NCBI RefSeq assembly: GCF_037969875.1
Contig: NZ_CP150218.1
Location: 124,001 to 188,000 of the forward strand
Source: Paenibacillus sp. FSL R7-0337
Lineage (GTDB): Bacteria; Bacillota; Bacilli; Paenibacillales; Paenibacillaceae
DNA: 64,000 nucleotides
Direction of reading: 5' to 3'
Shown here: in pieces, positions 24,896-33,361 of the stretch
Position numbering within the stretch: position 1 is the first letter of the stretch
How the letters are laid out: the number at the start of each line of letters is the position of its first letter
Translations under genes and position numbers: made by a program
The notes under the pieces: model-generated
Database searches by the model: none
The model's input: only the letters and a program-made list of their open reading frames with translations
Told to the model about the DNA's origin: nothing

Positions 24896-25870
24896 ATGAA
24901 TTCAACCGCTCTTAAGGCTCAGGGGCCGTCTGGCCCGGCGCAAGAACAAACCGTACTGGAAATGCAGGGCGTCAGTAAAGTGATTAAAGGTAAGGCGATT
25001 GTAGATAATCTTAGCTTCAAGATTCAGAAGGGAGAGATTGTCGGGCTGCTGGGACCGAACGGTGCCGGCAAAACGACCACCATCCGGATGATGACCGGAC
25101 TGATCCGCATGAGCGGAGGGGATATTCTGATTCATGGACACAGCATCCGGAAGGAATTCAAGCAGGCGATCTCACAGATCGGGGCGATCATTGAGAATCC
25201 TGAGTTCTATCCGCATATGACCGGGTACGACAACCTGCTGCAATATTTACGCATGAGTGATGGAGCCGGGGTCTCGCGGATCAAGGAGGTTGTGGAGCTG
25301 GTGGGGCTGCAGGAGGCAATGAATAAGAAGGTTCGGGCTTACTCGCTCGGGATGCGCCAGCGTCTGGGGATCGCTCAGGCCTTGCTGCACTCACCGAAGC
25401 TGCTCATACTGGATGAACCGACCAACGGGCTGGACCCCGCCGGTATCCGTGAGATGCGCGACTATATGCGAAGAATAGCAGAGGTAGAGGGCATTGCCAT
25501 TCTAATCTCCAGTCATATGCTGGCTGAGATTGAACAGATCTGCCACCGGGCGGTGGTTATTCAGAACGGTAAGCTTGTAACGGTGACACAGCTTACGGAA
25601 GCGCCGGAGGCGCGGAGCGAGGTAGCGCTTGCAATCCGGGTAGATAAGCTTGAAGCTGCTCGGACTGTGGCTGCAGCCTTGCAGGGCGTCAAGGTCACAG
25701 GAACGGATGAGGCCCGCTCCGAGCTGCATGTGCAGCTGCCGGATGGAGCCGTACCAGAGCTGGTGGCGGCACTTAGCGAAGCCAAGGTAGGGATTTACCG
25801 GATTACTGAGAACAGACAAAGTCTGGAAGAAGATTTCCTGAAATGGACAGGGGGCAACCGCATTGCGTAA
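24896..25870 (+). CDS. ABC transporter ATP-binding protein (YhcH/BcrA-like)
   Basis: 324 residues. Walker A GPNGAGKTTT, Q-loop region, signature YSLGMRQRLGIAQALLHSP and Walker B LLILDEPTNGLDP are all intact; the C-terminal ~90 residues form the accessory domain common in bacitracin/lantibiotic-type exporters. It powers the permease encoded next, whose TTG start overlaps this gene's end by 8 bp. ATG 24896 with AAGGAGGCTGTC is the start; an upstream in-frame ATG is unsupported. First gene of a five-gene operon resembling B. subtilis yhcEFGHI, with the order altered. Confidence 0.94.
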   Translation: MNSTALKAQGPSGPAQEQTVLEMQGVSKVIKGKAIVDNLSFKIQKGEIVGLLGPNGAGKTTTIRMMTGLIRMSGGDILIHGHSIRKEFKQAISQIGAIIENPEFYPHMTGYDNLLQYLRMSDGAGVSRIKEVVELVGLQEAMNKKVRAYSLGMRQRLGIAQALLHSPKLLILDEPTNGLDPAGIREMRDYMRRIAEVEGIAILISSHMLAEIEQICHRAVVIQNGKLVTVTQLTEAPEARSEVALAIRVDKLEAARTVAAALQGVKVTGTDEARSELHVQLPDGAVPELVAALSEAKVGIYRITENRQSLEEDFLKWTGGNRIA

Positions 25871-26609
25871 ATTTAATCTGCTTGTGCTGAATGAATGGCT
25901 CAAAATATCGAAGAAACGCAGCAATATCATTCCTTACGTCATTCTGCTGGTTCTGTCGCTGGCAGTGGGCTATATCACACGTACATTTGCTACGGATATC
26001 TATGCTTCAGCGGCGGATTTTACGGCGGATTCTCTTCAGCCCAGAGGCATTGGCCAGATTCTGGCCATTCTGGTCATCGTCGGAACGGCGGGGATTGTAT
26101 CCAGAGAATACAGCCAGGGAACGATCAAATTTCTGCTGATCCGTGCCCGCAGCCGCACCGCAATCCTGGCTTCCAAATATGTAACTGTACTGCTGTATAC
26201 ATTTAGCATGCAAGTAGTTGCAGCGGTTGCGCTGTTCCTCACAGGCGCGGTCTTCTTCGGACTTAGCGGAGGTGACGCGGGAATAGGTGCGATCCTTGCT
26301 TCGATGCTGTATTCAACTGTGTACTGTACCGTCTACGCCACAATCGGCTTCATGCTGGGGATTCTGACGAAGTCGACAGGCGTAACCATTGGGGCGACCA
26401 TCTTCGCCACCACCATCGACAAGCTGGTCATTTCCCGCGAGTTCTACAAATATGTGCTGTTCCCTAATCTTAATCTCGCAGCCTACCAGGATGGCGGTGC
26501 TCCGATGCAGGGAATGACGCTGGGCTTCTCGGTTATCCTGCTGTGCATCTACATGACGCTGTTCCTGCTTGCAGGCTTCGCCGTCTTCAGACGCAGGGAT
26601 GTTGCTTGA
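25863..26609 (+). CDS. ABC-2 type permease (YhcI-like)
   Basis: 248 residues with about six membrane spans (for instance NIIPYVILLVLSLAVGYI and GIGQILAILVIVGTAGIVSREYSQGTIKFLL, the latter an ABC-2 hallmark). Starts at TTG 25863 (GGGGGCAACCGCA upstream) within the end of the ATPase gene, implying coupled translation. Membrane partner of the preceding ATPase; probably an exporter of peptide or lipid-like compounds. Its stop overlaps by one base the start of the GntR gene. Confidence 0.9.
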   Translation: MRKFNLLVLNEWLKISKKRSNIIPYVILLVLSLAVGYITRTFATDIYASAADFTADSLQPRGIGQILAILVIVGTAGIVSREYSQGTIKFLLIRARSRTAILASKYVTVLLYTFSMQVVAAVALFLTGAVFFGLSGGDAGIGAILASMLYSTVYCTVYATIGFMLGILTKSTGVTIGATIFATTIDKLVISREFYKYVLFPNLNLAAYQDGGAPMQGMTLGFSVILLCIYMTLFLLAGFAVFRRRDVA

Positions 26610-26992
26610 TGGGGATCGAATTCGATAATAACCAGCCGATTTATCTCCAGATCATGAATTACATCAAGGGAGAGATTATCACCGGCAAGCTGAAGCCTGG
26701 AGATAAGATTCCTTCTGTCCGTGAATTGGCCGCTGAACTGCAGATTAATCCGAATACCGTACAAAGAACATTTCAGGAACTGGAGCGTGAGACCATCGTG
26801 GAGACCCGCCGCGGCATGGGCAGATATGTGACCGGAAGCGAAGAGACAATTATGACCGTTAAGAAGGAGATGGCACAAGATGTGCTGGACCGTTTTATCC
26901 GCGGCATGCAGGAGCTAGGCTTCCAGGGCGAAGATATTCTAACTGCAGTAGCAGAGAGCATTCATCAGCGGGACCAAGAACAGGGGGAGTAA
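26609..26992 (+). CDS. GntR-family regulator (YhcF/YtrA-like)
   Basis: 127 residues. Winged helix-turn-helix of the YtrA subfamily: FDNNQPIYLQIMNYIKGEI, GDKIPSVRELAAELQINPNTVQRTFQELE, then a short C-terminal dimer tail. Such regulators repress their own ABC-transporter operon and respond to cell-envelope stress. Located in the middle of the operon between two ABC pairs (TGATG overlap with the permease; 5 bp to the next ATPase). The binding site is probably the region before 24896, where no clear operator was found. Confidence 0.93.
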   Translation: MGIEFDNNQPIYLQIMNYIKGEIITGKLKPGDKIPSVRELAAELQINPNTVQRTFQELERETIVETRRGMGRYVTGSEETIMTVKKEMAQDVLDRFIRGMQELGFQGEDILTAVAESIHQRDQEQGE

Positions 26993-26997
26993 GAAGA

Positions 26998-27699
26998 GTG
27001 GAGGATATACTTGACATTCAGAATGTGAGCAAACAGTTCGGGCCCAGACAGGCGCTGAACCAGGTTTCCTTCAAGCTGGGCAGCGGCACTATCACCGGTC
27101 TTCTGGGAAGCAACGGCAGCGGCAAAAGCACACTCATGAAGCTGATCTCAGGACTCGCCTGGCCCGGCTCGGGCCGGATCAGGGTCCTTGGCGTACCCGT
27201 GGGCGTAGAGAGTAAGAAGCTTGTCTCCTTCATGCCGGATGTGCCGGTCACAGAGTCATGGATGAATATTGGGGATGCGCTGAGATTCCAGCAGGATTTC
27301 TACCCGGATTTCGATCAGGCCAAGGCGCTGCGGATGCTGGATTTCATGAAGCTGCGCACAGCGGATAAGGTGCGGACGTTATCCAAAGGGATGAACGAAC
27401 GCCTGCAGCTGACCTTAGCGCTCTCCCGCCGGGCCAGATTATATCTGCTGGATGAGCCGATTGGCGGCGTTGATCCGGTGGCGCGGACCAAAATTCTGAA
27501 TGCGCTGATGGAGTTCTATGAAGAGGACAGCAGTATTCTGCTCTCTACGCATCTGGTGACGGATATTGAACGGATCTTTGATGAGGTGATTTTCCTGAAG
27601 GATGGGGAGATTGTACTGCATCGTCCGGTGGAGGAGCTTAGACAAGAGCACGGGAAAAGTGTAGATGAGCTGTTCAGAGAGGTGTTTGCCGAATGCTGA
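26998..27699 (+). CDS. ABC transporter ATP-binding protein (YhcG/YtrB-like)
   Basis: 233 residues. Walker A GSNGSGKSTLMK, signature LSKGMNERLQLTLALSRRA and Walker B LYLLDEPIGGVDP are intact; no accessory domain. The GTG start has GGGGGAGTAAGAAGA before it. It pairs with the membrane protein encoded by the overlapping downstream gene (7-bp overlap). Second ATPase of the operon, from a different subfamily than the first, as in yhcG versus yhcH. Confidence 0.93.
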   Translation: MEDILDIQNVSKQFGPRQALNQVSFKLGSGTITGLLGSNGSGKSTLMKLISGLAWPGSGRIRVLGVPVGVESKKLVSFMPDVPVTESWMNIGDALRFQQDFYPDFDQAKALRMLDFMKLRTADKVRTLSKGMNERLQLTLALSRRARLYLLDEPIGGVDPVARTKILNALMEFYEEDSSILLSTHLVTDIERIFDEVIFLKDGEIVLHRPVEELRQEHGKSVDELFREVFAEC

Positions 27700-28427
27700 A
27701 GCTATTAAAATACGATCTTAAACGCCGCAAAGAACGCATTCTCGTCTTCATTGTCATTGCGTTGCTCGCTCAGGCCGGGCTGTGGATCTTCAGTGCAAAA
27801 ATGGACGTGGACTTGGTCACCCTGAATCTGGCTGTTTACTGTATACTGGCCATCGCGATGATAATTATAGCGGTCACCGGATATTTCCGTAATCTTAAAT
27901 CCTATCAGCGGCGGCTTTTGCCGGTTACTGCGCAACAAACGGTCCTGTCTCCCATGCTGCTGGCGCTGCTGCTGATCGGGGTGGTCATCCTTTTGGGTCT
28001 AGGCCATCTTGGGATTTATAAGCTGCTGTACACGATGGATTTTCTGCCCGGCAATCTGGTGACGGTTGGCTTCCGGGTATTGCTTCAATCGGTCTGGTCT
28101 ATCTTTTTTTTAATGTTGATGGTGATGTTCTCCTTTACCGTTGCCTACAGTCTGCGCATGAAAGGGAGAGTCTGGGTTGGCATTGCCCTTGTGACCCTAC
28201 TGCAGAACGGAATAGGTTATCTGGAGAAGGTGCTCTTTGACACTTATTTCATTGGTTTAGATAGTCCTTTTAACTTCAAAATATACCCTGTAAGACCCCA
28301 GTCCGGCAGTGATTTCACAATAAAATATCTTCCGATAAATCAAGGGGCACTGCTGTTTGAAGTGGCGATGGTGTGCCTGATGATCTATGGAATGGTTGCA
28401 CTGGTGAAGAGAAGAATAGAAGTATAG
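27693..28427 (+). CDS. ABC transporter membrane protein (YhcE-like)
   Basis: 244 residues with six hydrophobic spans (ILVFIVIALLAQAGLWIF, AVYCILAIAMIIIAVTGYF, LLALLLIGVVILLGLGHLG and others) and Arg/Lys-rich ends. No motif beyond the ABC-2-like membrane pattern. Last gene of the operon, closed by a hairpin at 28468-28500. Probably the membrane partner of the GTG-started ATPase. Confidence 0.85.
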   Translation: MLKLLKYDLKRRKERILVFIVIALLAQAGLWIFSAKMDVDLVTLNLAVYCILAIAMIIIAVTGYFRNLKSYQRRLLPVTAQQTVLSPMLLALLLIGVVILLGLGHLGIYKLLYTMDFLPGNLVTVGFRVLLQSVWSIFFLMLMVMFSFTVAYSLRMKGRVWVGIALVTLLQNGIGYLEKVLFDTYFIGLDSPFNFKIYPVRPQSGSDFTIKYLPINQGALLFEVAMVCLMIYGMVALVKRRIEV

Positions 28428-28467
28428 GAGAAGGGTAACAGAGGGATAGAACATTGTTCGTATTTCA

Positions 28468-28500
28468 CGCAAGCAAGGCTCCTAATCAGCCTTGCTTGCG
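28468..28500 (+). terminator. Terminator of the ABC/GntR operon
   Basis: CGCAAGCAAGGCT (28468-28480) and AGCCTTGCTTGCG (28488-28500) form a 13-bp perfect stem with a 7-nt loop, then TTTG. Confidence 0.75.
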
Positions 28501-28529
28501 TTTGTGTGCATCGATAAGGGGAGGATTGG

Positions 28530-28910
28530 CTACAAGCCTTGTGCGCTTCTTCCGCTGGTCCAGAGCTCCAGCTCCCGCAGCAGCTGTTCTTCCTCGTCTT
28601 CCTGCAGGTCCAGCCTTACCCCGTATTGGTATTGTCCCAGACCGAACATCCAGCCCCAACGGACACTACCTTCGTACTGTAGCTTCTCCTCCGCCAGCTG
28701 AAAATGAATAATCAGCTTCGTATCCCCTGCGGTGAAGCGGAGGTTCAGCGAGGTGCGGACCTTGCAGCCGGAGCGGCTAAGGTCAAGCAGGATACCTTCA
28801 GTCAATTTTCCCGCTCCCGGTCCCGAATTACTGGCGGGAATTTCAAGCCAGCAATCGATGGGCTGGTTCATTACATATCGGAATGGTTCTTTTCTGCTGG
28901 AGTCATCCAT
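28530..28910 (-). CDS. PilZ-domain protein (c-di-GMP receptor)
   Basis: 126 residues. The c-di-GMP binding motifs are R-x3-R near the N-terminus (RKEPFRY) and LDLSRSGCK (the D/N-x-S-x-x-G motif), followed by the beta-barrel (EEKLQYEGSVRWGW). It should change partner activity on binding c-di-GMP; there is no effector domain. GGAGGTAAATA lies before the ATG. A diguanylate cyclase gene lies about 1 kb away on the other strand, so both may belong to the same signalling theme. Confidence 0.87.
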   Translation of the reverse strand: MDDSSRKEPFRYVMNQPIDCWLEIPASNSGPGAGKLTEGILLDLSRSGCKVRTSLNLRFTAGDTKLIIHFQLAEEKLQYEGSVRWGWMFGLGQYQYGVRLDLQEDEEEQLLRELELWTSGRSAQGL

Positions 28911-29052
28911 TATTTACCTCCGCGATTTTATTTGCTATTATATCGAATTGGTTCCACTTGAACAATCTCCTAAAGTAGTATAGTAAAGATTAATATAATA
29001 TCTGTTATACCATACCTTTGCTCCAATACCCAGATAAAGAGGTGCTTAGACC

Positions 29053-29658
29053 ATGTATCAGTATCATAACGAAACGTTTAATGAGCATAATTTCGATTAC
29101 GCGGCTCTGCAGGATGGAGAAATAAACGGCTGTACCTTTGAGCGCTGCACCTTCCGGGGAGCTTCCATGGAAGAGATGACCTCCAGCGGCTGCCGGTTTG
29201 TAGATTGTGATTTCACCGGTGCCCTGCTGAATGCTTCGCTGCACAGGGAGGGTGCGTTCACCAACTGCAAGTTTACCGGAGCGAATCTGTTCGTGGCGAA
29301 GTTCGAGAACTGCAAGATGGTGGGATCGGATTTCGCCAATGCTTATATGGACGGAATTACACTGACCGGAGGAGACTGGGCCTATACGAATCTGCGCCAT
29401 CTGAATCTCAGCAAGCAGGATCTGCGGGGCATCCGGTTCACCGAGGCTGACATGCAGGGCTGCGATTTGCAAAAGGCGGATCTGCGCGGGGCGGATTTAA
29501 GCCGGGTTCAGCTTGCCCAGTGTAAGCTTGCAGGGGCAGATCTGCGTGACGCCAAGCTGGAAGGGATTGACCTGAAGAGCCTTGACCTCAAAGGTGTGCG
29601 GCTGGATGTGGAGCAGGCTGTGCTGCTGGCCCGCTCTATGGGAGCGAAGGTAGGTTAA
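29053..29658 (+). CDS. Pentapeptide-repeat protein
   Basis: 201 residues with tandem A(D/N)LXX repeats throughout: FERCTFRGASM, CDFTGALLNAS, CKFTGANLFVAKF, CDLQKADLRGADLSRVQLAQ, KLAGADLRDAKL. These fold as a right-handed square helix. Some members (Qnr, MfpA) mimic DNA and protect gyrase; no feature here is specific for that. AGAGGTGCTTAGACC precedes the ATG. No partner gene evident. Confidence 0.9.
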   Translation: MYQYHNETFNEHNFDYAALQDGEINGCTFERCTFRGASMEEMTSSGCRFVDCDFTGALLNASLHREGAFTNCKFTGANLFVAKFENCKMVGSDFANAYMDGITLTGGDWAYTNLRHLNLSKQDLRGIRFTEADMQGCDLQKADLRGADLSRVQLAQCKLAGADLRDAKLEGIDLKSLDLKGVRLDVEQAVLLARSMGAKVG

Positions 29659-29844
29659 CGCGTAAGGGCTAAATGGTTAGAGCTTATAAGCATAATGAAG
29701 AAAAAACGGCCGTGTGCCGGAAGCCGTATTATATTTCTGCCGGACTCTTCCGATAAAGAAATATCGACCCTTTTCGACATGTTGCTGCAAGATATCTTCA
29801 GTGGTCGGAATCATGAACAAGGTCATCGGAAGAGGAGAGTATAC

Positions 29845-31476
29845 ATGTCATTAAGTCTTCGCACTTTATTTTCAACAGCATTTGCGGTTATTATCATACT
29901 GCTCACGGCTATGCTCAGCTATGTGATCGGCAACCGCTCCACCACTTCTGTGGAAGTCGGTATCGGCAGCTCCCTGGCCGCAGAGGCCAATCAAATGTCT
30001 GAGAAGCTTGATCATTTCATGTGGTCACGTTCCGGTGAGATAGAAGTTTTGAGTAAGCTGAATGCTTTTCAAGAGCCCGTGGAACCGGCAGAAGCCGGCG
30101 GATTGCTGAATCAGCTGAAGAAGAGTCTGCCTGTATTCACCTGGGTGGGCTTTCTGGATATGACAGGGAATGTGGTAGCTTCCACAGATCGGATTCTACA
30201 AGGGACGAATATCAGCCAGAGGCCGGTCTTTCAGCAGGCGCTCAAAGGAACCTTCATCGGGGATGTCCACGATGCGGTGCTGCTCTCTAAGCTGCTGCCT
30301 AACCCTACGGGGGAAGCCCTGCAGTTTGTTGATGTGAGCGTTCCGGTGATGGATAAGCAAGGACAAACAAGCGGCGTGCTGGCGGCACATCTTAGCTGGG
30401 AGTGGTCACGCGAGGTCGAGGCCTCCATAGTGAATCCGCTCAAGGAACGGCTTAAGGGCGTGGAGGTGTTCGTGGTCAGCAAGAAGGATGACACTATTCT
30501 ACTGGGACCCGAAGCCTTCACTGGTAAAAGAATGACGGATGCGGTCCTGCAGCAGGCCCGCAGCGGCAAGAGCTCTTACGTAATTGAACAGGAGCGGGGC
30601 CGTGACTCCTATTTAACGGGATACGCCTACGGTGATGGTTACATGAACTACCCGGGACTTGGCTGGACGGTAATCATCCGTCAGCCGGCAGACATCGCTT
30701 TTGCCTCGGTTCATCAGCTTGAACGCTTCATATTGATCAGCGGTCTGCTTACCGCAGCAGTCTTCGCACTAATCGGCTGGCTGCTGGCCGGATGGATCAG
30801 CCGTCCGCTGAGGGATATCACCCGTACAGCCGACCTGCTCAGCTCCGGCGCCGATGTGGAGATCCCGGCCTCTACCCGTTTCAAGGATGTGGCGATTCTG
30901 TCGGCCTCGCTGCGGAGCCTGGTGAACAACCTGACCAAGACAGAGACCAAGCTGAGCTATATGTCGGACATGGCGCTGCATGATAAGCTTACCGGCTTGC
31001 CCAACCGGGCAGCGCTGGATGAGTTTCTCACCCATGCGGTCAGTAAGGCCAAGCAGAAACGGACGACACTAAGCTTTTTGTACATGGATCTGGACGGCTT
31101 CAAAAAAGTAAACGACAGCTTTGGCCATGCGGTTGGAGATGCTCTGCTGCAGGAGGTTGCCTTCCGGCTGATGGATTGTACGCGGGACAATGAGATCGTT
31201 GCCCGGTTGGGCGGGGATGAATTCGTGATTATTCTGAATACCTCGGCGGCCAAACCGATGAAGGAAGCGGAGGTGGTGGCTTCGCGGATTATCAGCAAGA
31301 TCAACCAGCCGATTGTGATCAAAGGCGAGGAGCTTCATGTAGGCTGCAGCGTAGGTGCTGCTGTATGGACTCCGGACGGCGGAGATACCACCCTGACCCT
31401 GCGGCTCGCAGATGAAGCGCTATATATCTCCAAGCGGAGCGGGAAGAACCGGATCACCTTCGAGGCGGCATCTTAG
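29845..31476 (+). CDS. Cache-HAMP-GGDEF diguanylate cyclase
   Basis: 543 residues. Membrane span 1 (TLFSTAFAVIIILLTAMLSYVIG), an extracellular Cache sensor of ~270 residues (TWVGFLDMTGNVVAST, GLGWTVIIRQPADIAF), span 2 (ISGLLTAAVFALIGWLLAGWI), HAMP, and a C-terminal GGDEF domain (DKLTGLPNRAALDEFL, MDLDGFKKVNDSFGH, RLGGDEFVIIL) with an intact active site. It makes c-di-GMP from GTP in response to an outside signal. No clear RxxD inhibitory site. ATG 29845 with AGAGGAGAGTATAC is preferred; the frame also reaches back to 29695 without a good ribosome site. Confidence 0.94.
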   Translation: MSLSLRTLFSTAFAVIIILLTAMLSYVIGNRSTTSVEVGIGSSLAAEANQMSEKLDHFMWSRSGEIEVLSKLNAFQEPVEPAEAGGLLNQLKKSLPVFTWVGFLDMTGNVVASTDRILQGTNISQRPVFQQALKGTFIGDVHDAVLLSKLLPNPTGEALQFVDVSVPVMDKQGQTSGVLAAHLSWEWSREVEASIVNPLKERLKGVEVFVVSKKDDTILLGPEAFTGKRMTDAVLQQARSGKSSYVIEQERGRDSYLTGYAYGDGYMNYPGLGWTVIIRQPADIAFASVHQLERFILISGLLTAAVFALIGWLLAGWISRPLRDITRTADLLSSGADVEIPASTRFKDVAILSASLRSLVNNLTKTETKLSYMSDMALHDKLTGLPNRAALDEFLTHAVSKAKQKRTTLSFLYMDLDGFKKVNDSFGHAVGDALLQEVAFRLMDCTRDNEIVARLGGDEFVIILNTSAAKPMKEAEVVASRIISKINQPIVIKGEELHVGCSVGAAVWTPDGGDTTLTLRLADEALYISKRSGKNRITFEAAS

Positions 31477-31889
31477 GATCAGCAATCACAAGCAGACAGT
31501 AACAACTAACAACCTTTTATCAGCAGGACAGGGGGCTCCTCTTGTGCCGGATAAAAGGTTGTTTGACGTTATCTCGCTACTGTCAGCGTAACCGCTTACG
31601 TGGATTGGACCATCTTTTTATCCACAGGAATCCTTCGTCATCCCGGAAAAACTTAATGCCTATCCAGCTCAGTGGTGTCCAAATTTCCTTGAAATAATAT
31701 GAAGGCATAGTAAATTAGTCCCTCCGATATAGTTAATTATTACTAGTTTAAGCCAGGATAGAAGATTTAACAATACATTTTATTACATATTAATCCCATA
31801 TTCTGCGTTCGCTCAGTTTTTTTGGGACTACAGGCATATGATGAAGAGGAATTGAAGCTGGGCATGTGCGTAAGAAAGGAGGGCTATTG
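31477..31889. other. Gene-free interval with a terminator
   Basis: About 410 bp. Apart from the terminator at 31508-31563 and the AT-rich upstream region of a 28-residue mini-gene, no gene or repeat is seen. Confidence 0.6.
31508..31563 (+). terminator. Terminator of the diguanylate cyclase gene
   Basis: AACAACCTTTTATC (31508-31521) pairs with GATAAAAGGTTGTT (31550-31563); the loop is 28 nt and the T-run short. Confidence 0.6.
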
Positions 31890-31976
31890 ATGAGTGGAGG
31901 TCTGAGAACGGGAACGTCAACGGCTACCATACTGGTATTGTTTATTTTGCTGATTATTATCCTTAGCGTATTTTAG
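31890..31976 (+). CDS. YjcZ-like 28-residue membrane mini-protein
   Basis: A 28-codon gene reading MSGGLRTGTSTATILVLF followed by LLIIILSVF and a stop. One hydrophobic span at the C-terminus after a Gly/Thr-rich start matches the YjcZ/sporulation mini-protein pattern (..LVLFILLVII..). GAAAGGAGGGCTATTG precedes the ATG and a strong terminator follows (32002-32035), so this is a real gene too short for usual ORF cut-offs. A larger relative lies at 33939-34073. Confidence 0.75.
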   Translation: MSGGLRTGTSTATILVLFILLIIILSVF

Positions 31977-32001
31977 CGGAAGAGGATCTAGGGGGTTATT
32001 G

Positions 32002-32035
32002 AAACAGTGCCGGTGCATCCGCTCCGGCACTGTTT
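32002..32035 (+). terminator. Terminator of the 28-codon gene
   Basis: AAACAGTGCCGG (32002-32013) and CCGGCACTGTTT (32024-32035), a 12-bp perfect stem with U-rich end. Confidence 0.85.
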
Positions 32036-32141
32036 GCATACGTATAAGCCGCAGCTCGCTTCCATATACATCATAACAGGGATAAGCACAGGCAGTTTGG
32101 CAGGGCGGCGCATTTAATATAGTAGGAAAGGAAGTGATGCA

Positions 32142-32945
32142 ATGACAAGCTCCGAATTTATCACCCGGATCGCTTCCTTCGCTATAGCCGATATGCAGAG
32201 CAGCCATATCGCAGCTTCGCTGACGATTGCCCAGGCGGCGCTGGAATCCGGCTGGGGAACGAGCGGCTTGACGCAGAAGGCCAATAATCTGTTCGGCATC
32301 AAGGGCAGCGGGCCTGCGGGCAGCCTGCCGTTCCTGACAACGGAATACAGGAACGGCCAAGCTGTACAGGTAACTGCTCCATTCCGTTCGTATAATAACT
32401 GGGGAGAATCTATAGCGGATCATTCCGCGCTGATTACCGGGGGAGTCTCCTGGAACCCCAAGCTGTACAGCAAGGCCATTGGAGTAGACGGCCAAACAGC
32501 CGCCCGCGAGATTGCTGCTGCAGGCTATGCAACGGACCCGGATTATGCAGCCAAGCTGATACAGATTATGAATTCATATAACCTGTATCAATATGACGAG
32601 CTGAAGGAGGATGAAGAGATGTCCGCTGAAGATAAACAAAAAATTGCGGCGCTGGAAACCGAGCTGCGGGAGCTGAAGGAGCTGCTGGCAGGACTGTCTG
32701 TCAGCAGAGATACACTGAAGACCGGCGTTCAAGAGCAAGGCCAGTCCATTAAAGGTGTAGCGGAGCGGCTGGCTGTCATTGAGGGCCGTACAGTGATGAA
32801 TGTGCCAGCCTGGGCTGAGCCCGCAGTACAGGCAGCGTCAGCAGCCGGTCTGCTGGATACGCCATCCGGCGGCAGCTATGACTTTTACCGGATGCTGACC
32901 GTATTGAACCGCGCCGGTCTGCTGGTTACCAGCAAGGGGGCGTAG
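32142..32945 (+). CDS. Phage-type endolysin, N-acetylglucosaminidase
   Basis: 267 residues, no signal peptide. Residues 1-150 form a glucosaminidase (FlgJ/GH73-like) domain with QAALESGWGTSGL (catalytic Glu), NNLFGIKG and YNNWGESIADHS; it cleaves the glycan of peptidoglycan. About 160-205 is an acidic coiled coil, and the end (VPAWAEPAVQAASAAGLL) resembles an S-layer-homology half repeat. The absence of a signal peptide plus the holin-like gene 5 bp downstream form a lysis pair. No other phage gene is present, so the module appears domesticated. AGGAAAGGAAGTGATGCA lies upstream. Confidence 0.88.
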   Translation: MTSSEFITRIASFAIADMQSSHIAASLTIAQAALESGWGTSGLTQKANNLFGIKGSGPAGSLPFLTTEYRNGQAVQVTAPFRSYNNWGESIADHSALITGGVSWNPKLYSKAIGVDGQTAAREIAAAGYATDPDYAAKLIQIMNSYNLYQYDELKEDEEMSAEDKQKIAALETELRELKELLAGLSVSRDTLKTGVQEQGQSIKGVAERLAVIEGRTVMNVPAWAEPAVQAASAAGLLDTPSGGSYDFYRMLTVLNRAGLLVTSKGA

Positions 32946-32950
32946 CCGTT

Positions 32951-33232
32951 ATGTACAATGATGCACTTAATAGTGTACTAGCTTTTGCATCCGTATTGGC
33001 GGTATTCGTCATGGCGCTGGTGCAGCTCGTTAAGAACAGCGTGAACCTTCCGCGCAATGTGGTTCCTGCGGTGGGGCTGGTCATCGGCCTGCTGGTAGGA
33101 GCGGCTGCGTACCCTTTTACAGATATGAATCTCATTCTTCGTCTATGGGCAGGAGGCTTGGCCGGATTATCGGCAACGGGACTATTTGAACTGGCGTTCA
33201 ATAAGCGGAGTGGAACTACCAAAGGAGAGTAG
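32951..33232 (+). CDS. Holin-like membrane protein (r1t/A118 type)
   Basis: 93 residues with two or three membrane spans (ALNSVLAFASVLAVFVMALVQLV, VVPAVGLVIGLLVGAAAYPF, LWAGGLAGLSATGLFELAF) and a charged tail (NKRSGTTKGE). The YPFTDMNLILRLWAGG loop is typical of small Gram-positive phage holins. It would permeabilise the membrane so the endolysin encoded 5 bp upstream can reach the wall. GGGGG lies 11-12 bp before the ATG, inside the endolysin end. Confidence 0.82.
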   Translation: MYNDALNSVLAFASVLAVFVMALVQLVKNSVNLPRNVVPAVGLVIGLLVGAAAYPFTDMNLILRLWAGGLAGLSATGLFELAFNKRSGTTKGE

Positions 33233-33361
33233 GACAGTACCGGCTACGTGAGAGAACATAAACTGAGGGATAATAAAATAGGGTGCAAGGAATGGTAATT
33301 ACATCCAATCAACTTGGTAGGAACGCAAATATACTAATCAAGAAGAAAGGAGGTGCTTGAT

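Noticed and set aside
32142..33232. Complete prophage around the endolysin and holin
   Set aside because: No integrase, capsid, terminase, tail or attachment-site repeats are visible; only the lysis pair is present.
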